From: Muriicola marianensis
Lineage (GTDB): Bacteria; Bacteroidota; Bacteroidia; Flavobacteriales; Flavobacteriaceae
Length of the DNA: 64,000 nt
NCBI RefSeq assembly: GCF_014638095.1
Contig: NZ_BMFH01000001.1
Coordinates: 2,303,227 to 2,367,226, forward strand
Direction: 5' to 3'
In this document: positions 47,066 to 56,906 of the stretch, piece after piece
Numbering within the stretch: position 1 is the stretch's first letter
Layout: each line of letters opens with the position of its first letter
Notes under the pieces: generated by a model
What the model saw: the letters and a program-made list of their open reading frames with translations, nothing else
What the model was told of the DNA's origin: nothing
The model's database searches: none
Position numbers and translations under genes: made by a program

Positions 47066-49678
47066 ATGACTTCCAGCGAGATACGCGAAAATTTCCTGGC
47101 TTTTTTCAAGGGTAAGGACCACACAATCGTACCCTCTGCTCCCATGGTGATCAAGGACGATCCCACCCTGATGTTCACCAATGCCGGGATGAACCAGTTT
47201 AAAGAGTATTTCCTGGGGAACAGCAAATCAAAATACCCCCGTATCGCAGATACCCAGAAATGCCTCAGGGTGAGCGGAAAGCACAACGACCTGGAAGAGG
47301 TGGGTAAGGACACTTACCATCATACCATGTTCGAGATGCTGGGCAACTGGAGTTTTGGTGATTATTTTAAAAAAGAGGCCATTTCCTGGGCCTGGGAACT
47401 CCTGACAGAGGTCTACAAACTCGACAAGGACAGTCTGTATGTTTCCGTTTTTGAGGGCAGTGAAGACGACGAGCTGGAGCTCGACAAGGAAGCCTATGAT
47501 CTGTGGAAGGCTATTGTCCCGGAAGACAGGATCATCCTCGGCAGCAAGAAGGACAATTTCTGGGAGATGGGCGACCAGGGACCCTGCGGGCCCTGTTCAG
47601 AGATCCATGTGGATCTGCGTTCAGCAAAAGAAAAATCAAAAATACCCGGGGCCAGTCTCGTCAATCAGGATCACCCCGAAGTGGTGGAGATCTGGAACCT
47701 GGTCTTCATCCAATACAACCGCAAGGCCGATGGGAGCCTGGAATCCCTGCCCGAGAAACACGTAGATACCGGGATGGGCTTTGAACGCCTTTGCATGGCC
47801 CTGCAGGGAGTGAAATCGAATTACGATACAGATGTCTTCCGTCCTATCCTGAAAGAGGTAGAGACTATCACAGGGGAAACCTACGGATCTGATCCCAAAA
47901 AAGACATTGCCATGAGGGTCGTGGCAGACCATATCCGGGCGGTGGCGTTTTCCATAGCAGACGGGCAGCTGCCCAGTAATGGCGGGGCCGGATACGTCAT
48001 CAGGCGCATCCTGAGAAGGGCCGTGAGGTATGGATTTACCTTTTTGGGGCTCCATGAACCTTTTCTTTACAAATTGGTGAAGGTATTGGTAACCCAAATG
48101 GGGTCTGCATTCCCGGAATTGAAAAAACAAACTGCTCTGATCGAGAATGTCGTCAGGGAAGAGGAGCATTCCTTCCTGAAAACTCTGGAGCAGGGACTTA
48201 TACTACTGGATGAGGTGATAGCCCAGACCAAAGACAAGGAGGTAGACGGGCAGAAGGCCTTTGAGTTGTACGACACTTTCGGCTTTCCCATAGACCTGAC
48301 AAGCCTGATCCTGAGCGAAAAAGGATATACCCTGGATGAAGCCGGCTTTGAAAAGGCGATGCAGGAACAGAAGTCGAGGTCGAGGTCGGCCTCCGAGGTG
48401 GCTAAAGACGACTGGCAGGTGGTGCACCCCAATGGGGAACAGGAATTCCTGGGGTATGATCAGCTCAAGGCAGAGGTCAGGCTGTTGAAGTACCGGAAGA
48501 TCTCCACGAAAAAGGAAGGGACCCAGTTCCAACTGGTGTTCGACAAGACCCCGTTTTATCCCGAGGGTGGTGGCCAGGTCGGCGACAAGGGTTATCTGGA
48601 GGTCCCCAATGGGGATGTGGTGTATATCCTGGATACCAAAAAGGAGAATAACGAGATCGTACACTACGCGAAAAACCTCCCCAAACACCTTAATGATCCT
48701 CTTACGGCGGTGGTAGATGCCGAGTCCAGGGCCAGGACTGCCCGGAATCACAGCGCTACCCATTTGTTACACCAGGCCCTGAGAGAGATCCTGGGCTCCC
48801 ATGTGGAACAAAAAGGTTCAGCTGTGCATGCAGGTCATTTGCGCTTCGATTTCTCACATTTTGCGAAACTGACAAATGAGGAGCTCAAAAGAGTAGAGGA
48901 TTTTGTCAATGAACGCATTCACGAGCACTTGCCCTTGCAGGAAAACCGCAAGGTTTCCATGCAGGAGGCTATGAATGAAGGGGCGATCGCCCTGTTCGGA
49001 GAAAAGTACGGAGATCAGGTTCGCACCATACGCTTTGGTGATTCCATCGAACTCTGCGGGGGAACACACGTGCAAAACACGGCCGAGATCTGGCATTTTA
49101 AGATCGTCTCTGAAGGGGCTATCGCCGCAGGGGTGCGCAGGATCGAGGCTATCACTTCGGATGCGACCAGGGAATACTTCCGGGAAAAGGAAGAACAGCT
49201 AGACGAGATCAAAGCACATTTAAAAAGCAGTGGGGACCCGGTGAAGGCTATCGAAAGCCTCATGGAGGATAATGCCCAGCTGAAAAAAGAGTTGGAAGCC
49301 TTGCAAAAAGACAAGGCAAAAGGCCTGAAATCTGAGATCAAAAAGGAGCTGGAACAGATAAACGGCTACAAGTTCCTTTCGAGAAAGGTGGACATCGATG
49401 CTGGGGCTATGAAAGACCTTTCCTTCGAACTAGGGCAGGAGGAAGAGAATCTGTTTCTTCTCCTGGGAGCTGAGAAGGACGGCAAAGCCCTCCTCAGCTG
49501 TTATATTTCGAAGGACCTGGCGGCTTCCAAAGGATGGAACGCCGGACAGATCGTACGGGAGCTCGGGAAATACATTCAGGGGGGTGGTGGTGGCCAACCT
49601 TTCTTCGCTACGGCCGGGGGTAAGAATCCCGATGGATTAAAGGAGGCGCTTGATAAGGTGCGCACCCTCATATCCTGA
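47066..49678 (+). CDS. alaS: Alanyl-tRNA synthetase
   Basis: An 870-residue class II enzyme that charges tRNA-Ala. The start [14 protein letters not shown] at 47066 matches the family; the extra 28 upstream codons do not. Order: catalytic domain (motif 1 [15 protein letters not shown]), tRNA-recognition domain, editing domain with H562-H566 (HSATH) and C664-H668 (CGGTH) as zinc/editing ligands, and C-terminal DHHA1 domain ending [14 protein letters not shown]. Length is normal. Confidence 0.98.
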   Translation: MTSSEIRENFLAFFKGKDHTIVPSAPMVIKDDPTLMFTNAGMNQFKEYFLGNSKSKYPRIADTQKCLRVSGKHNDLEEVGKDTYHHTMFEMLGNWSFGDYFKKEAISWAWELLTEVYKLDKDSLYVSVFEGSEDDELELDKEAYDLWKAIVPEDRIILGSKKDNFWEMGDQGPCGPCSEIHVDLRSAKEKSKIPGASLVNQDHPEVVEIWNLVFIQYNRKADGSLESLPEKHVDTGMGFERLCMALQGVKSNYDTDVFRPILKEVETITGETYGSDPKKDIAMRVVADHIRAVAFSIADGQLPSNGGAGYVIRRILRRAVRYGFTFLGLHEPFLYKLVKVLVTQMGSAFPELKKQTALIENVVREEEHSFLKTLEQGLILLDEVIAQTKDKEVDGQKAFELYDTFGFPIDLTSLILSEKGYTLDEAGFEKAMQEQKSRSRSASEVAKDDWQVVHPNGEQEFLGYDQLKAEVRLLKYRKISTKKEGTQFQLVFDKTPFYPEGGGQVGDKGYLEVPNGDVVYILDTKKENNEIVHYAKNLPKHLNDPLTAVVDAESRARTARNHSATHLLHQALREILGSHVEQKGSAVHAGHLRFDFSHFAKLTNEELKRVEDFVNERIHEHLPLQENRKVSMQEAMNEGAIALFGEKYGDQVRTIRFGDSIELCGGTHVQNTAEIWHFKIVSEGAIAAGVRRIEAITSDATREYFREKEEQLDEIKAHLKSSGDPVKAIESLMEDNAQLKKELEALQKDKAKGLKSEIKKELEQINGYKFLSRKVDIDAGAMKDLSFELGQEEENLFLLLGAEKDGKALLSCYISKDLAASKGWNAGQIVRELGKYIQGGGGGQPFFATAGGKNPDGLKEALDKVRTLIS

Positions 49679-49682
49679 TCCC

Positions 49683-50648
49683 ATGGAACTCCAGACACGC
49701 CTTAAGATACCCCAGCACCCAAACCCCATTTCCTATTCGAGTGAAACCCTGTTGATGGGTTCCTGTTTTGCGAGCCATATGGGAGGTAAATTGTCCTACT
49801 ACCAGTTCAGGAATACACTGAATCCTTTTGGAACGCTTTTTCATCCCAGGGGGATCTGTAATCTCCTGGAAAGGGCAAAGACAGGACGATATTTTAAGGC
49901 AGAAGATTGTTTTTACCACATGGAGCGATGGCATTGTCATGAAGTGCATTCAGATTTGAGCCATGCCAACCGGGAGGAGATGCTCAAAGAGCTGAACGGC
50001 AAGGTGGACCTCACAGCCGAGTTGCTCTCCCGAGTCTCCCACCTGGTCTTGACACTGGGTACAGCCTGGGGTTATGTTCGAAAGGAAAGCGGGCAGTGGG
50101 TGGCGAATTGTCATAAGGTACCCCAGCGTGAGTTCGACAAGGTGTTATCCTCCCCTCAGGAGATACAGCAAGATCTCATAAAAGCCCTGGATCTGGTCCT
50201 GGAAGCAAATCCTGAGATTTCGGTGATCTTAACGGTTTCACCCGTGAGACATATGAGGGATGGCTTTGTAGAGAACCAGCGAAGCAAGTCGCACCTTTTT
50301 GTGGCCTTACATGAAGTTCTTGAGATGTATCAGGACGGGGGAGTCACCTATTTTCCGGCCTATGAATTGATGATGGACGAGCTCAGGGATTACCGGTTTT
50401 ACGAGATGGATATGCTGCACCCCAATGCCCTGGCGGTGGACTATATCTGGGAGCGATTCCGATCAGCCTGTATTCAATCTTCAGAAAATCCCATCATGGC
50501 GCGCGTGGAAGAGATTCAAAAAGGCCTTAACCATCGGCCTTTTAATCCGGGATCTAAGGCTTATACCTCGTTTGCGAATGATCTTAAAGAGAAAATCGCA
50601 GGCCTGAAAAAAGAATATCCTTTTATGTCGTTTGACACCGGACTATGA
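49683..50648 (+). CDS. GSCFA-domain protein
   Basis: A 321-residue soluble protein with the name-giving motif LLMGSCFASHMG near the N-terminus and the later blocks FHPRGICNLL, VLTLGTAW, LTVSPVRHM and DMLHPNALAVDYIW, an SGNH-hydrolase-like order (Ser in GSC, Asp-x-x-His in DMLHP). Function is unknown; a hydrolase of the SGNH type is an inference from motif order. It follows alaS by 4 bp, with likely shared transcription, and overlaps the convergent hydroxylase gene by 6 bp. Confidence 0.9.
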   Translation: MELQTRLKIPQHPNPISYSSETLLMGSCFASHMGGKLSYYQFRNTLNPFGTLFHPRGICNLLERAKTGRYFKAEDCFYHMERWHCHEVHSDLSHANREEMLKELNGKVDLTAELLSRVSHLVLTLGTAWGYVRKESGQWVANCHKVPQREFDKVLSSPQEIQQDLIKALDLVLEANPEISVILTVSPVRHMRDGFVENQRSKSHLFVALHEVLEMYQDGGVTYFPAYELMMDELRDYRFYEMDMLHPNALAVDYIWERFRSACIQSSENPIMARVEEIQKGLNHRPFNPGSKAYTSFANDLKEKIAGLKKEYPFMSFDTGL

Positions 50649-52397
50649 GGCCACTTTTTCGGCATCCACCAGGCCGATCCCGTCATCGATCAGGTGACCT
50701 ACTTCAGGCCGTCTCTGTTTTACATCCTGAAGGTGATCCAGGATTTCACCTGCAAAATCCTCATCCCTGTTATTCCTGGCCAGTTCATACAATTCTACGG
50801 AGAGCAGCCAGTCTTCCGGATAGTTCTCCCTGATTTCTTTAAATACCTTGTTCCTGGAGATGGTCGTATTGCTCCCTTCCCTGAACTCCCGAATCTGCCG
50901 ATAAAGTTGCTGAAGTTTCTTTCGCTCAGCGGATATCACAGGTTTGATGGTGGTGCTTGTCACCTTATGGGTGATAAGATCGAAACTCGACAGGTCGGCC
51001 GGGCCATTGAAGGCCGAAACGATCTTGTCTCCCACAGCCATGTGATACAGGCCAAAGGAAGGTTCAAAAAGCACGGTATCCCCATGGGTCACCGTACAAT
51101 CCTTAAAAGTGATCAGAATGATCTCCCCCCGGAGGTTACGGGTACCTGTAATGATCTCGCCTTCTACCTTAATTCCTCCTTCGAATTCAAGGGTCTTGCG
51201 TTCTCCTTCATAAATGTTGTACGCCTTCAGGTCGCGTGGGCTCATATCCTCTATCGCCAGGTTGATCCCCTTTAACTTTCCTATGGGTGATCCAAAACCT
51301 TCGGGATGGTTTTTGGTGCTGTGGCCCACCAGTTCCTTCTCACGGTACGCTAGGGCAGTGGGCCCTGTGGTCTGAATATAGACGGGAAGATTTTGGTGTT
51401 CGATGACCCGGGTAAAGGAGCCAGAGATCTGCAGTCCTGTACTCAGTTCCAGCGTACATAGTTCCCTGGAGGCGATTACTTTTTTCACCCCATCCAGTCC
51501 GCCTTTTCTCAAAGCCATGGTGTTGGCAAATTCCTCCAAAACCTGACTCAGGTAAGCGAAGTCAGGTGTTACGAACAATTGGGGTTGCGGTTTGGTAATG
51601 TCGAAAGAGGTGTGTGCCGCTTCAATCGAATAGGGGACCTTCTTCACCTTGTCGGTCATGCACCAGGCGCTTTCCCCTATGGAGGAAAGCAGGCCGGCCC
51701 CATAGATCTTGGGTCGGTCCAGTGTACCGATCAGCCCGTATTCCACGGTCCACCAGTGCAGGTTACGAATGAGAGCGATCTCGCTGGGTTCTCCCATATT
51801 GTTCTGGAGTTCCTCTATCTTCTTTTCTGCTTCCTCTATGGTCTTCTCTGGCGTTCCGGGCGCTTCCTTGATGATGGACAGGTGCCTCACCGCTTCGTAC
51901 AATTCATGGTCCTTGGCATTGGAAAGCGCTTTGCACCCAATCTCACCGAACCTCCTCAGGTATTCTGCATATTCTGGGTTTGCTATAATAGGTGCATGCC
52001 CGGCCCCTTCGTGGATGATGTCCGGGGCGGGGGTGTATTCGATGTGTTCGAGCTGGCGGATATCCCCGGCGATCACCAGGACGTTATACGCCTGAAATTC
52101 CATAAAGGCCGAAGGGGGAATAAAGCCATCAACGGCCACCGCTGCCCATCCGATCTCCTTCAGGATCCGGTTCATCCCGTACATGTTTGGGATATGGTCA
52201 ATTGAGATCCCGGTTTTTGCGAGCCCGTCCACATAAGAACGATGGGCCACCTTGCTGAGGTAGTCCACATTCTTCCGCATCACATATCTCCATACGGCCT
52301 GATCTATAGCCGTGTACTCCTCGTAATTCTGAGGTTTTATGTATTGCTTCAGATGCTCGGGTAATTTATCCAGGATGGGGTTGCTCTGGTAGCTCAT
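50643..52397 (-). CDS. Long aromatic amino acid hydroxylase (phenylalanine 4-monooxygenase-like)
   Basis: A 584-residue protein. The catalytic core (about 60-290) carries the iron ligands H129 and H134 (IIHEGAGH) and E219 (WWTVEYG), with PAPD just before the first His as in phenylalanine hydroxylases. It is a pterin-dependent, Fe(II) enzyme. The protein is about twice the length of typical bacterial PAH: residues 300-584 form an extra part with beta segments (GLQISGSFTRVIE, GGIKVEGEIITGTRNLRGEIILITFKDC) and a C-terminal helical region. No ACT domain is seen at the N-terminus. Long forms occur in Bacteroidetes; the role of the C-terminal part is unknown. A perfect -7 box lies upstream. Confidence 0.9.
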   Translation of the reverse strand: MSYQSNPILDKLPEHLKQYIKPQNYEEYTAIDQAVWRYVMRKNVDYLSKVAHRSYVDGLAKTGISIDHIPNMYGMNRILKEIGWAAVAVDGFIPPSAFMEFQAYNVLVIAGDIRQLEHIEYTPAPDIIHEGAGHAPIIANPEYAEYLRRFGEIGCKALSNAKDHELYEAVRHLSIIKEAPGTPEKTIEEAEKKIEELQNNMGEPSEIALIRNLHWWTVEYGLIGTLDRPKIYGAGLLSSIGESAWCMTDKVKKVPYSIEAAHTSFDITKPQPQLFVTPDFAYLSQVLEEFANTMALRKGGLDGVKKVIASRELCTLELSTGLQISGSFTRVIEHQNLPVYIQTTGPTALAYREKELVGHSTKNHPEGFGSPIGKLKGINLAIEDMSPRDLKAYNIYEGERKTLEFEGGIKVEGEIITGTRNLRGEIILITFKDCTVTHGDTVLFEPSFGLYHMAVGDKIVSAFNGPADLSSFDLITHKVTSTTIKPVISAERKKLQQLYRQIREFREGSNTTISRNKVFKEIRENYPEDWLLSVELYELARNNRDEDFAGEILDHLQDVKQRRPEVGHLIDDGIGLVDAEKVAS

Positions 52398-52419
52398 AAA
52401 GTGAATTTTGATATACCCT

Positions 52420-52427
52420 CAAAGGTA
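52420..52427 (-). promoter_or_regulatory. -7 box of the aromatic amino acid hydroxylase gene
   Basis: TACCTTTG on the minus strand, 22 bp before the ATG. Confidence 0.6.
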
Positions 52428-52496
52428 AGAAATCACAGGCATAAATCCATGATACAGGAGTGTACTGACGCGCATTTCCGGTGCGTATATGGAGAT

Positions 52497-52523
52497 AAAA
52501 AAACCGCCTTTGAAGGCGGTTTT
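52497..52523 (-). terminator. Terminator after the DUF4136 lipoprotein gene
   Basis: Stem AAAACCGCCTT / AAGGCGGTTTT with a tight loop, 5 bp past the gene end, T-rich on both strands and so possibly bidirectional. Confidence 0.85.
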
Positions 52524-52528
52524 ATTTT

Positions 52529-53110
52529 TTAGCTTGAAGGTGCAGTATTGGGGGGATACCGCTCCATGATCTCGGAGACGAATTCCCGAATCCTCGCTTC
52601 CTTCTTGTCTATGTTGTCGATGTTACTAAGCGTTCCCACACCGCGACCCTGCCAGATAAGTTCTTTGGTCTTGGCGTCGATAAGGTCGATGTAAAGAGAA
52701 CCTTCGGTACGGGTACTCACATTGTTACCCCATCCGGGTCCGCCCCACATCCAGGGATTCCAGAAGCCCCATCCGGGACCCCAACCCCAGCCCCAACCCC
52801 AGCCCCAGCCGGCGTTGTTGTAGACATCCACGCGTTCGCGTTCCTTGGTAAAAATGCTCACCATAAGATCGGGTCTTTCTGATTTCACAAAACCTTTATT
52901 GGCCATTTCCGTTTCTATGGCCCTCAGGATCCTTTTCTTGTCCAGGTCAGAGATCTGGGCCTTGTCTATCCCTGTCTTGTAAAAAGCGTAGGTCTTGTAG
53001 GAATTGAAATCTGCATTCCTGTCGTAGTCCGCAACTACTCGCACAGAAACACATGAACTTGCCAGCACAAGCAAGGCAAGAGGCAGTAATACTAAAATTC
53101 TCTTTTTCAT
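52529..53110 (-). CDS. DUF4136 lipoprotein with a Gly-Trp-rich insert
   Basis: A 193-residue lipoprotein with lipobox ASSC (C20). The DUF4136 fold is recognisable: VVADYDRNADFNSYKTYAFY, ILRAIETEMANKGF, LMVSIFTKERERV, GSLYIDLIDAKTKELIWQGRG and an end IMERYPP. Between the last two strands lies an insert of about 25 residues (around 99-126) that is nearly all Gly and Trp with a few Pro/Phe/Asn. Such inserts occur in this family; function is unknown. The DUF5522 gene lies 66 bp upstream on the same strand. Confidence 0.9.
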   Translation of the reverse strand: MKKRILVLLPLALLVLASSCVSVRVVADYDRNADFNSYKTYAFYKTGIDKAQISDLDKKRILRAIETEMANKGFVKSERPDLMVSIFTKERERVDVYNNAGWGWGWGWGWGPGWGFWNPWMWGGPGWGNNVSTRTEGSLYIDLIDAKTKELIWQGRGVGTLSNIDNIDKKEARIREFVSEIMERYPPNTAPSS

Positions 53111-53176
53111 AAATACAGTTTTTTAGGGGTAAGGAACACTAAAAAACGCTCAAATATCATGCCGAATAATCCCCGG

Positions 53177-53335
53177 TCAGCGTCTTTTAACCCTGGGATC
53201 GAAGCCATACGGACAGTGTCTGCAATTACTTTCACAACAATACCCCCTTTTGAGGAGGTATTGTTCCGTGAATACTTTATATCCTTCTTCAGAAAGGTAA
53301 AAATCCCCATCTTCCAGGGGTATGATCTTTTTCAC
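53177..53335 (-). CDS. DUF5522 cysteine-rich small protein
   Basis: An open frame of 52 codons from GTG at 53335 to TGA at 53177. The product contains EEGYKVFTEQYLLKRGYCC (C33, C34), then C38 and C41 (NCRHCPYGF), the signature of DUF5522. The start is not ATG: GTG gives a normal-looking VKKIIPLEDGDFYL opening. A TTG at 53353 is also in frame, but a -7 box lies so close that it would be leaderless. The four cysteines suggest metal binding; function unknown. Longer open frames on both strands here are spurious. Confidence 0.8.
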   Translation of the reverse strand: MKKIIPLEDGDFYLSEEGYKVFTEQYLLKRGYCCESNCRHCPYGFDPRVKRR

Positions 53336-53360
53336 TCTCGAACGTTCATTCAACCTCTTA

Positions 53361-53368
53361 CAAAATTA
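53361..53368 (-). promoter_or_regulatory. -7 box of the DUF5522 gene
   Basis: Reads TAATTTTG on the minus strand, 25 bp before the GTG start; this spacing supports GTG over the upstream TTG. Confidence 0.6.
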
Positions 53369-53490
53369 CGGGTTTTCATCTTAATATCCCATGCCTGCAA
53401 AGCAGTTGCTGGCTCAGGTGAGTTAGAACACTATCCTCTCATTTAACTCATATTCAAGGATGCCCGGGTTCCGTTCAAAGAAAAACACCT

Positions 53491-53498
53491 TATTTTTG
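53491..53498 (+). promoter_or_regulatory. -7 box of the HERIH-motif gene
   Basis: TATTTTTG matches TAnnTTTG, 21 bp before the ATG at 53520. It lies downstream of the earlier in-frame codon at 53460, which argues for the later start. Confidence 0.6.
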
Positions 53499-53519
53499 AG
53501 TCTGAGGAAGGAAATACTC

Positions 53520-53867
53520 ATGGTGATCATCAGCAGATACTTTTTTTACAGGAATTATGTGGCTCTTACCCTATGGCCTTTTATCATCCTCAAGACTCCG
53601 GAGTTAAGCCGCGATAAGGTACTGATCAACCACGAACGCATTCACTTAAGACAGCAGGCGGAACTCCTCATCCTCCCGTTCTATCTATGGTATTTGCTGG
53701 AATGGTTAATTAAGACCATCAGGTACCTCAGTCCTTATACAGCCTATCGCAACCTCAGTTTTGAAAGGGAAGCCTACAGGTATGAATCAGACCCCACTTA
53801 TCTTCAGAGGAGAAAAAGATTCTCCTTTACACACTATCTTTGGAAGGCACAACCGAATCGTCCGTGA
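53520..53867 (+). CDS. HERIH-motif membrane-associated protein
   Basis: A 115-residue protein starting MVIISRYFFYRN. It contains NHERIHLRQQAELLILPFYLWYLLEWL: a HExxH-like H-E-R-I-H followed by a conserved Gln-Gln-x-Glu and a hydrophobic helix, and later EREAY. The pattern resembles a short gluzincin core (HExxH, then a downstream Glu), but catalytic activity is not shown. It is a small conserved-looking Bacteroidetes protein; I do not know its function. Its stop overlaps the GTG start of the next gene. Confidence 0.75.
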   Translation: MVIISRYFFYRNYVALTLWPFIILKTPELSRDKVLINHERIHLRQQAELLILPFYLWYLLEWLIKTIRYLSPYTAYRNLSFEREAYRYESDPTYLQRRKRFSFTHYLWKAQPNRP

Positions 53868-54769
53868 CCACTCCCACTCAGGAAATACAACTCCCGCTAC
53901 TTGAGGAAGCGGGGATCTGTCTCCGAATCCGGAGGGAGGACCTCCTGCACCCGGTCGTCTCAGGAAACAAATGCCGAAAGCTGAAGTACAATCTGGAGGA
54001 GGCCCTAAGACAGCGGCATGACACCCTTTTGACCTTCGGAGGGGCTTATTCCAACCACATCCCCGCCACAGCATTTGCCGCTGCAGAAAACGGGTTGAGA
54101 TCCATCGGATTCATTCGGGGAGAAGAACTCGCAGATTCATGGAAGGACAATCCCACGCTAAAATACGCTTCGGAAATGGGCATGCAATTGGAGTTTGTTA
54201 GTCGGACTGCGTACCGAAAAAAGACGGATAAAGCATTTCTGCTGGATCTTGAAAACCAATACGGCCGCTTCTATATTGTCCCGGAAGGGGGCACCAACCT
54301 GCCCGGGATCAGGGGATGCCGTGAGATCCTGCAACCCGGGGATGAGGCATACGATGTCATCGCCTGTGCTGTGGGAACCGGTGGTACTCTGGCTGGGATA
54401 AGCATGTCGGCATCTGAAAAGCAAAAAGTCCTGGGATTTCCTGCCTTGAAAGGGGATTTTCTTCACAAGGTCCTGGAAGGTCTTACCCCCAATGACAACT
54501 GGACCCTCACCTGTGATTTCCATTTCGGGGGATACGGGAAAGTGACAGGAGAATTGATCGGCTTTATCAATGATTTTAAGGCGCAAACCGGGATTCCCCT
54601 CGACCCTGTATACACAGGCAAAATGATGTTCGGCCTGCTAAAAATGGTGGAGGAGGGACACTTTGAAAAAGGGACGCAAATCCTGGCCATTCATACGGGC
54701 GGACTTCAAGGGATCACTGGGATGAATGGCATTTTGAGAAAAAAGAACTTACCTTTGCTTACTGTATGA
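53864..54769 (+). CDS. PLP enzyme, ACC deaminase / D-cysteine desulfhydrase family
   Basis: A 301-residue fold-type II PLP enzyme. The Schiff-base lysine is K36 in SGNKCRKLKYN, followed by GGAYSNHIPATA and the phosphate-binding GTGGTLAG. The start chosen is GTG at 53864, whose GTGA overlaps the upstream stop; a TTG at 53840 is possible. The precise reaction (ACC deaminase or D-cysteine desulfhydrase) cannot be separated without comparing the substrate loop. Its stop overlaps the next ATG by 4 bp. Confidence 0.9.
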   Translation: MTTPTQEIQLPLLEEAGICLRIRREDLLHPVVSGNKCRKLKYNLEEALRQRHDTLLTFGGAYSNHIPATAFAAAENGLRSIGFIRGEELADSWKDNPTLKYASEMGMQLEFVSRTAYRKKTDKAFLLDLENQYGRFYIVPEGGTNLPGIRGCREILQPGDEAYDVIACAVGTGGTLAGISMSASEKQKVLGFPALKGDFLHKVLEGLTPNDNWTLTCDFHFGGYGKVTGELIGFINDFKAQTGIPLDPVYTGKMMFGLLKMVEEGHFEKGTQILAIHTGGLQGITGMNGILRKKNLPLLTV

Positions 54770-55584
54770 GGAAGATTTTTTTTACCTGTGCCCTGCTTGT
54801 GCTCATCTGGGGATGTGGCACCAAGAAAAAAACTACTTACGCCAAAGGGCCGGGCTCCGGTTTGGAAACTGAAAGATTCAGGGGAGATGCAGATCCCCAG
54901 TCCATGCCTGAAGATACAGGGAGGTTCATGGAATTCCCAATTGCTTCAATCGAAGATTACATAGATACTTTTTCCGAGATCGCCCAGAACGAGATGAGGG
55001 CCTACGGGATCCCCGCGAGCATAACCCTTGCCCAGGGAATTTTGGAAAGTGGTTTTGGGAGAGGGGAACTGACCCTGAAGACGAACAACCACTTCGGGAT
55101 CAAATGTCATACGGGATGGGAAGGTCCTTATGCCCTGCATGACGATGATGAGGCAGGAGAGTGCTTCAGAAAATACAACCACCCTGTGTATTCCTTCAGA
55201 GACCATAGCCTCTTTCTTACCACTAGGTCGCGTTACGCTTCCCTGTTCGAGCTCAGGAAGGACGATTACAAAGGATGGGCACGAGGGCTCAAACAGGCCG
55301 GCTATGCCACCGACAGAAAGTATCCTGAGAAGTTGATCAATTTCATTGAACGTTACCGGCTTTACGAGTATGACAGGGCAGTGCTGCAGGGCGACCTCGC
55401 CGTTGCCAAAAGGTCATCTTCTGACCAGTATCAGGTTCACATAGTTCAGGAAGGGGATACGCTCTATTCCATTTCGAGGCGATATTTTACCACGGTAGAA
55501 GCATTAAAACAGCTGAATGCCCTGAATGATAATATTATTTCCGTAGGACAGGAATTGAGAATACAGTCCAACAATATCAGATAA
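54766..55584 (+). CDS. Glucosaminidase-domain lipoprotein with LysM
   Basis: A 272-residue lipoprotein with lipobox IWGC (C17), a GH73-type N-acetylglucosaminidase domain (about 65-205, with catalytic Glu in [11 protein letters not shown] and the NNHFGIKC motif), and one C-terminal LysM domain ([20 protein letters not shown]). It would cut and bind peptidoglycan in the periplasm or at the outer membrane. The ATG overlaps the previous stop (ATGA), and hemL follows after 4 bp. Confidence 0.93.
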   Translation: MRKIFFTCALLVLIWGCGTKKKTTYAKGPGSGLETERFRGDADPQSMPEDTGRFMEFPIASIEDYIDTFSEIAQNEMRAYGIPASITLAQGILESGFGRGELTLKTNNHFGIKCHTGWEGPYALHDDDEAGECFRKYNHPVYSFRDHSLFLTTRSRYASLFELRKDDYKGWARGLKQAGYATDRKYPEKLINFIERYRLYEYDRAVLQGDLAVAKRSSSDQYQVHIVQEGDTLYSISRRYFTTVEALKQLNALNDNIISVGQELRIQSNNIR

Positions 55585-55588
55585 GATC

Positions 55589-56878
55589 ATGAAGTACCAA
55601 AGAAGCAGCGCCCTTTTCAGGGAGGCTCAACGCTATATTCCGGGTGGGGTGAATTCCCCGGTCCGTGCTTTTAAGGCTGTGGGGGGAACCCCGGTTTTTG
55701 TAAAAGAAGCCAAAGGCGCCTACATATACGACGTGGATGGAAACCGCCTGATAGACTACATATCCTCCTGGGGTCCGCTAATCCTCGGCCATGCTTTTGA
55801 ACCTGTTCTGGAAGCTGTGATCGAGAAAGCCAAAAAAGGGACCTCTTTCGGCATGCCCACAGAGATAGAGACGGACTTGGCCAGGCTCGCCGTCTCCATG
55901 GCACCGAACATCGATAAGATAAGGTTTGTGAACAGCGGAACGGAAGCCTGCATGAGTGCGATCCGACTGGCCAGGGGTTTTACGGGAAAAGAAAAGATCA
56001 TCAAATTCGCAGGCTGTTACCACGGCCATGCGGATGCCTTCCTGATCCAGGCAGGCAGTGGGGCGGTGACCTTCGGGAGTCCGAATAGTCCGGGTGTAAC
56101 CCAGGGTACAGCCAATGACACCCTCCTGGCCCGTTACAATGACCTGAACAGTGTAGACGAACTCATTGCCGCCAACCAGGGTGAGATAGCTGCAGTTATT
56201 ATCGAACCCGTGGCAGGGAATATGGGATGCATCATCCCGGAAGAAGCCTTCATTCAAGGATTGAGAGAAAGGTGCACCAAGGCGGGGATCCTGCTCATTT
56301 TCGACGAGGTCATGACCGGTTTCAGACTGGGACGCGGAGGAGCGCAGGAAGTATTGGGCATCCCTGCAGATATTGTCACGTATGGAAAAGTCATAGGTGG
56401 GGGATTACCCGTAGGAGCTTTTGCAGCCAGAAGCGAGATCATGGACCACCTGGCTCCTGAAGGTCCGGTCTATCAGGCGGGAACTCTCAGCGGTAATCCT
56501 CTGGCAATGAGTGCCGGATTGGCCATGCTCACTGCCCTAAATGAGAACCCCGGCGTCTTTGATAGCCTGGACAAGAAAACCCGGTACCTTCACAAAGGGA
56601 TTGAAGAAATACTTATGGATCAAGAGATACCCCACCAGATCAACCGTTTTGGATCCATGATCTCCGTGCATTTCACGGAAGAGCCGGTGGTCGATTTCGA
56701 AGGGGCTGTCAGAGGGAATAACGATACATTCAAAGCCTATTTCCACGGGATGCTCTCAAAAGGTGTCTACCTTCCGCCCAGTGCTTTTGAAAGCTATTTC
56801 CTGAACGATGCCCTGAGTTATGAGGACATCGACTTTACCCTTGATGCCCTAAAGCAGATAGCACCGAAATTGAAATAA
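55589..56878 (+). CDS. hemL: Glutamate-1-semialdehyde 2,1-aminomutase
   Basis: A 429-residue fold-type I PLP enzyme that makes 5-aminolevulinate in the C5 tetrapyrrole pathway. The Schiff-base lysine is K267 in [14 protein letters not shown], preceded by [11 protein letters not shown]. The N-terminal [13 protein letters not shown] and [14 protein letters not shown] are family signatures. It is the last gene of a plus-strand run (HERIH gene, PLP enzyme, glucosaminidase, hemL) and ends in a terminator. Confidence 0.97.
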   Translation: MKYQRSSALFREAQRYIPGGVNSPVRAFKAVGGTPVFVKEAKGAYIYDVDGNRLIDYISSWGPLILGHAFEPVLEAVIEKAKKGTSFGMPTEIETDLARLAVSMAPNIDKIRFVNSGTEACMSAIRLARGFTGKEKIIKFAGCYHGHADAFLIQAGSGAVTFGSPNSPGVTQGTANDTLLARYNDLNSVDELIAANQGEIAAVIIEPVAGNMGCIIPEEAFIQGLRERCTKAGILLIFDEVMTGFRLGRGGAQEVLGIPADIVTYGKVIGGGLPVGAFAARSEIMDHLAPEGPVYQAGTLSGNPLAMSAGLAMLTALNENPGVFDSLDKKTRYLHKGIEEILMDQEIPHQINRFGSMISVHFTEEPVVDFEGAVRGNNDTFKAYFHGMLSKGVYLPPSAFESYFLNDALSYEDIDFTLDALKQIAPKLK

Positions 56879-56880
56879 GA

Positions 56881-56905
56881 AAAGGACCCGCACGGGTCCT
56901 TTTTT
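56881..56905 (+). terminator. Bidirectional terminator between hemL and the Spy-like gene
   Basis: Stem AAAGGACCCG / CGGGTCCTTT, T-rich on both strands. It lies 2 bp after hemL and 1 bp past the end of the convergent gene. Confidence 0.88.
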
Positions 56906-56906
56906 G

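Noticed and set aside
50643-52205. Long frames antisense to the aromatic amino acid hydroxylase
   Set aside because: The minus-strand gene has a complete iron-binding triad and a -7 box; the plus-strand frames show no domain.
53107-53446. Open frames of 67 and 95 codons on both strands
   Set aside because: Neither shows a conserved pattern. The DUF5522 frame in the same stretch explains the coding signal.
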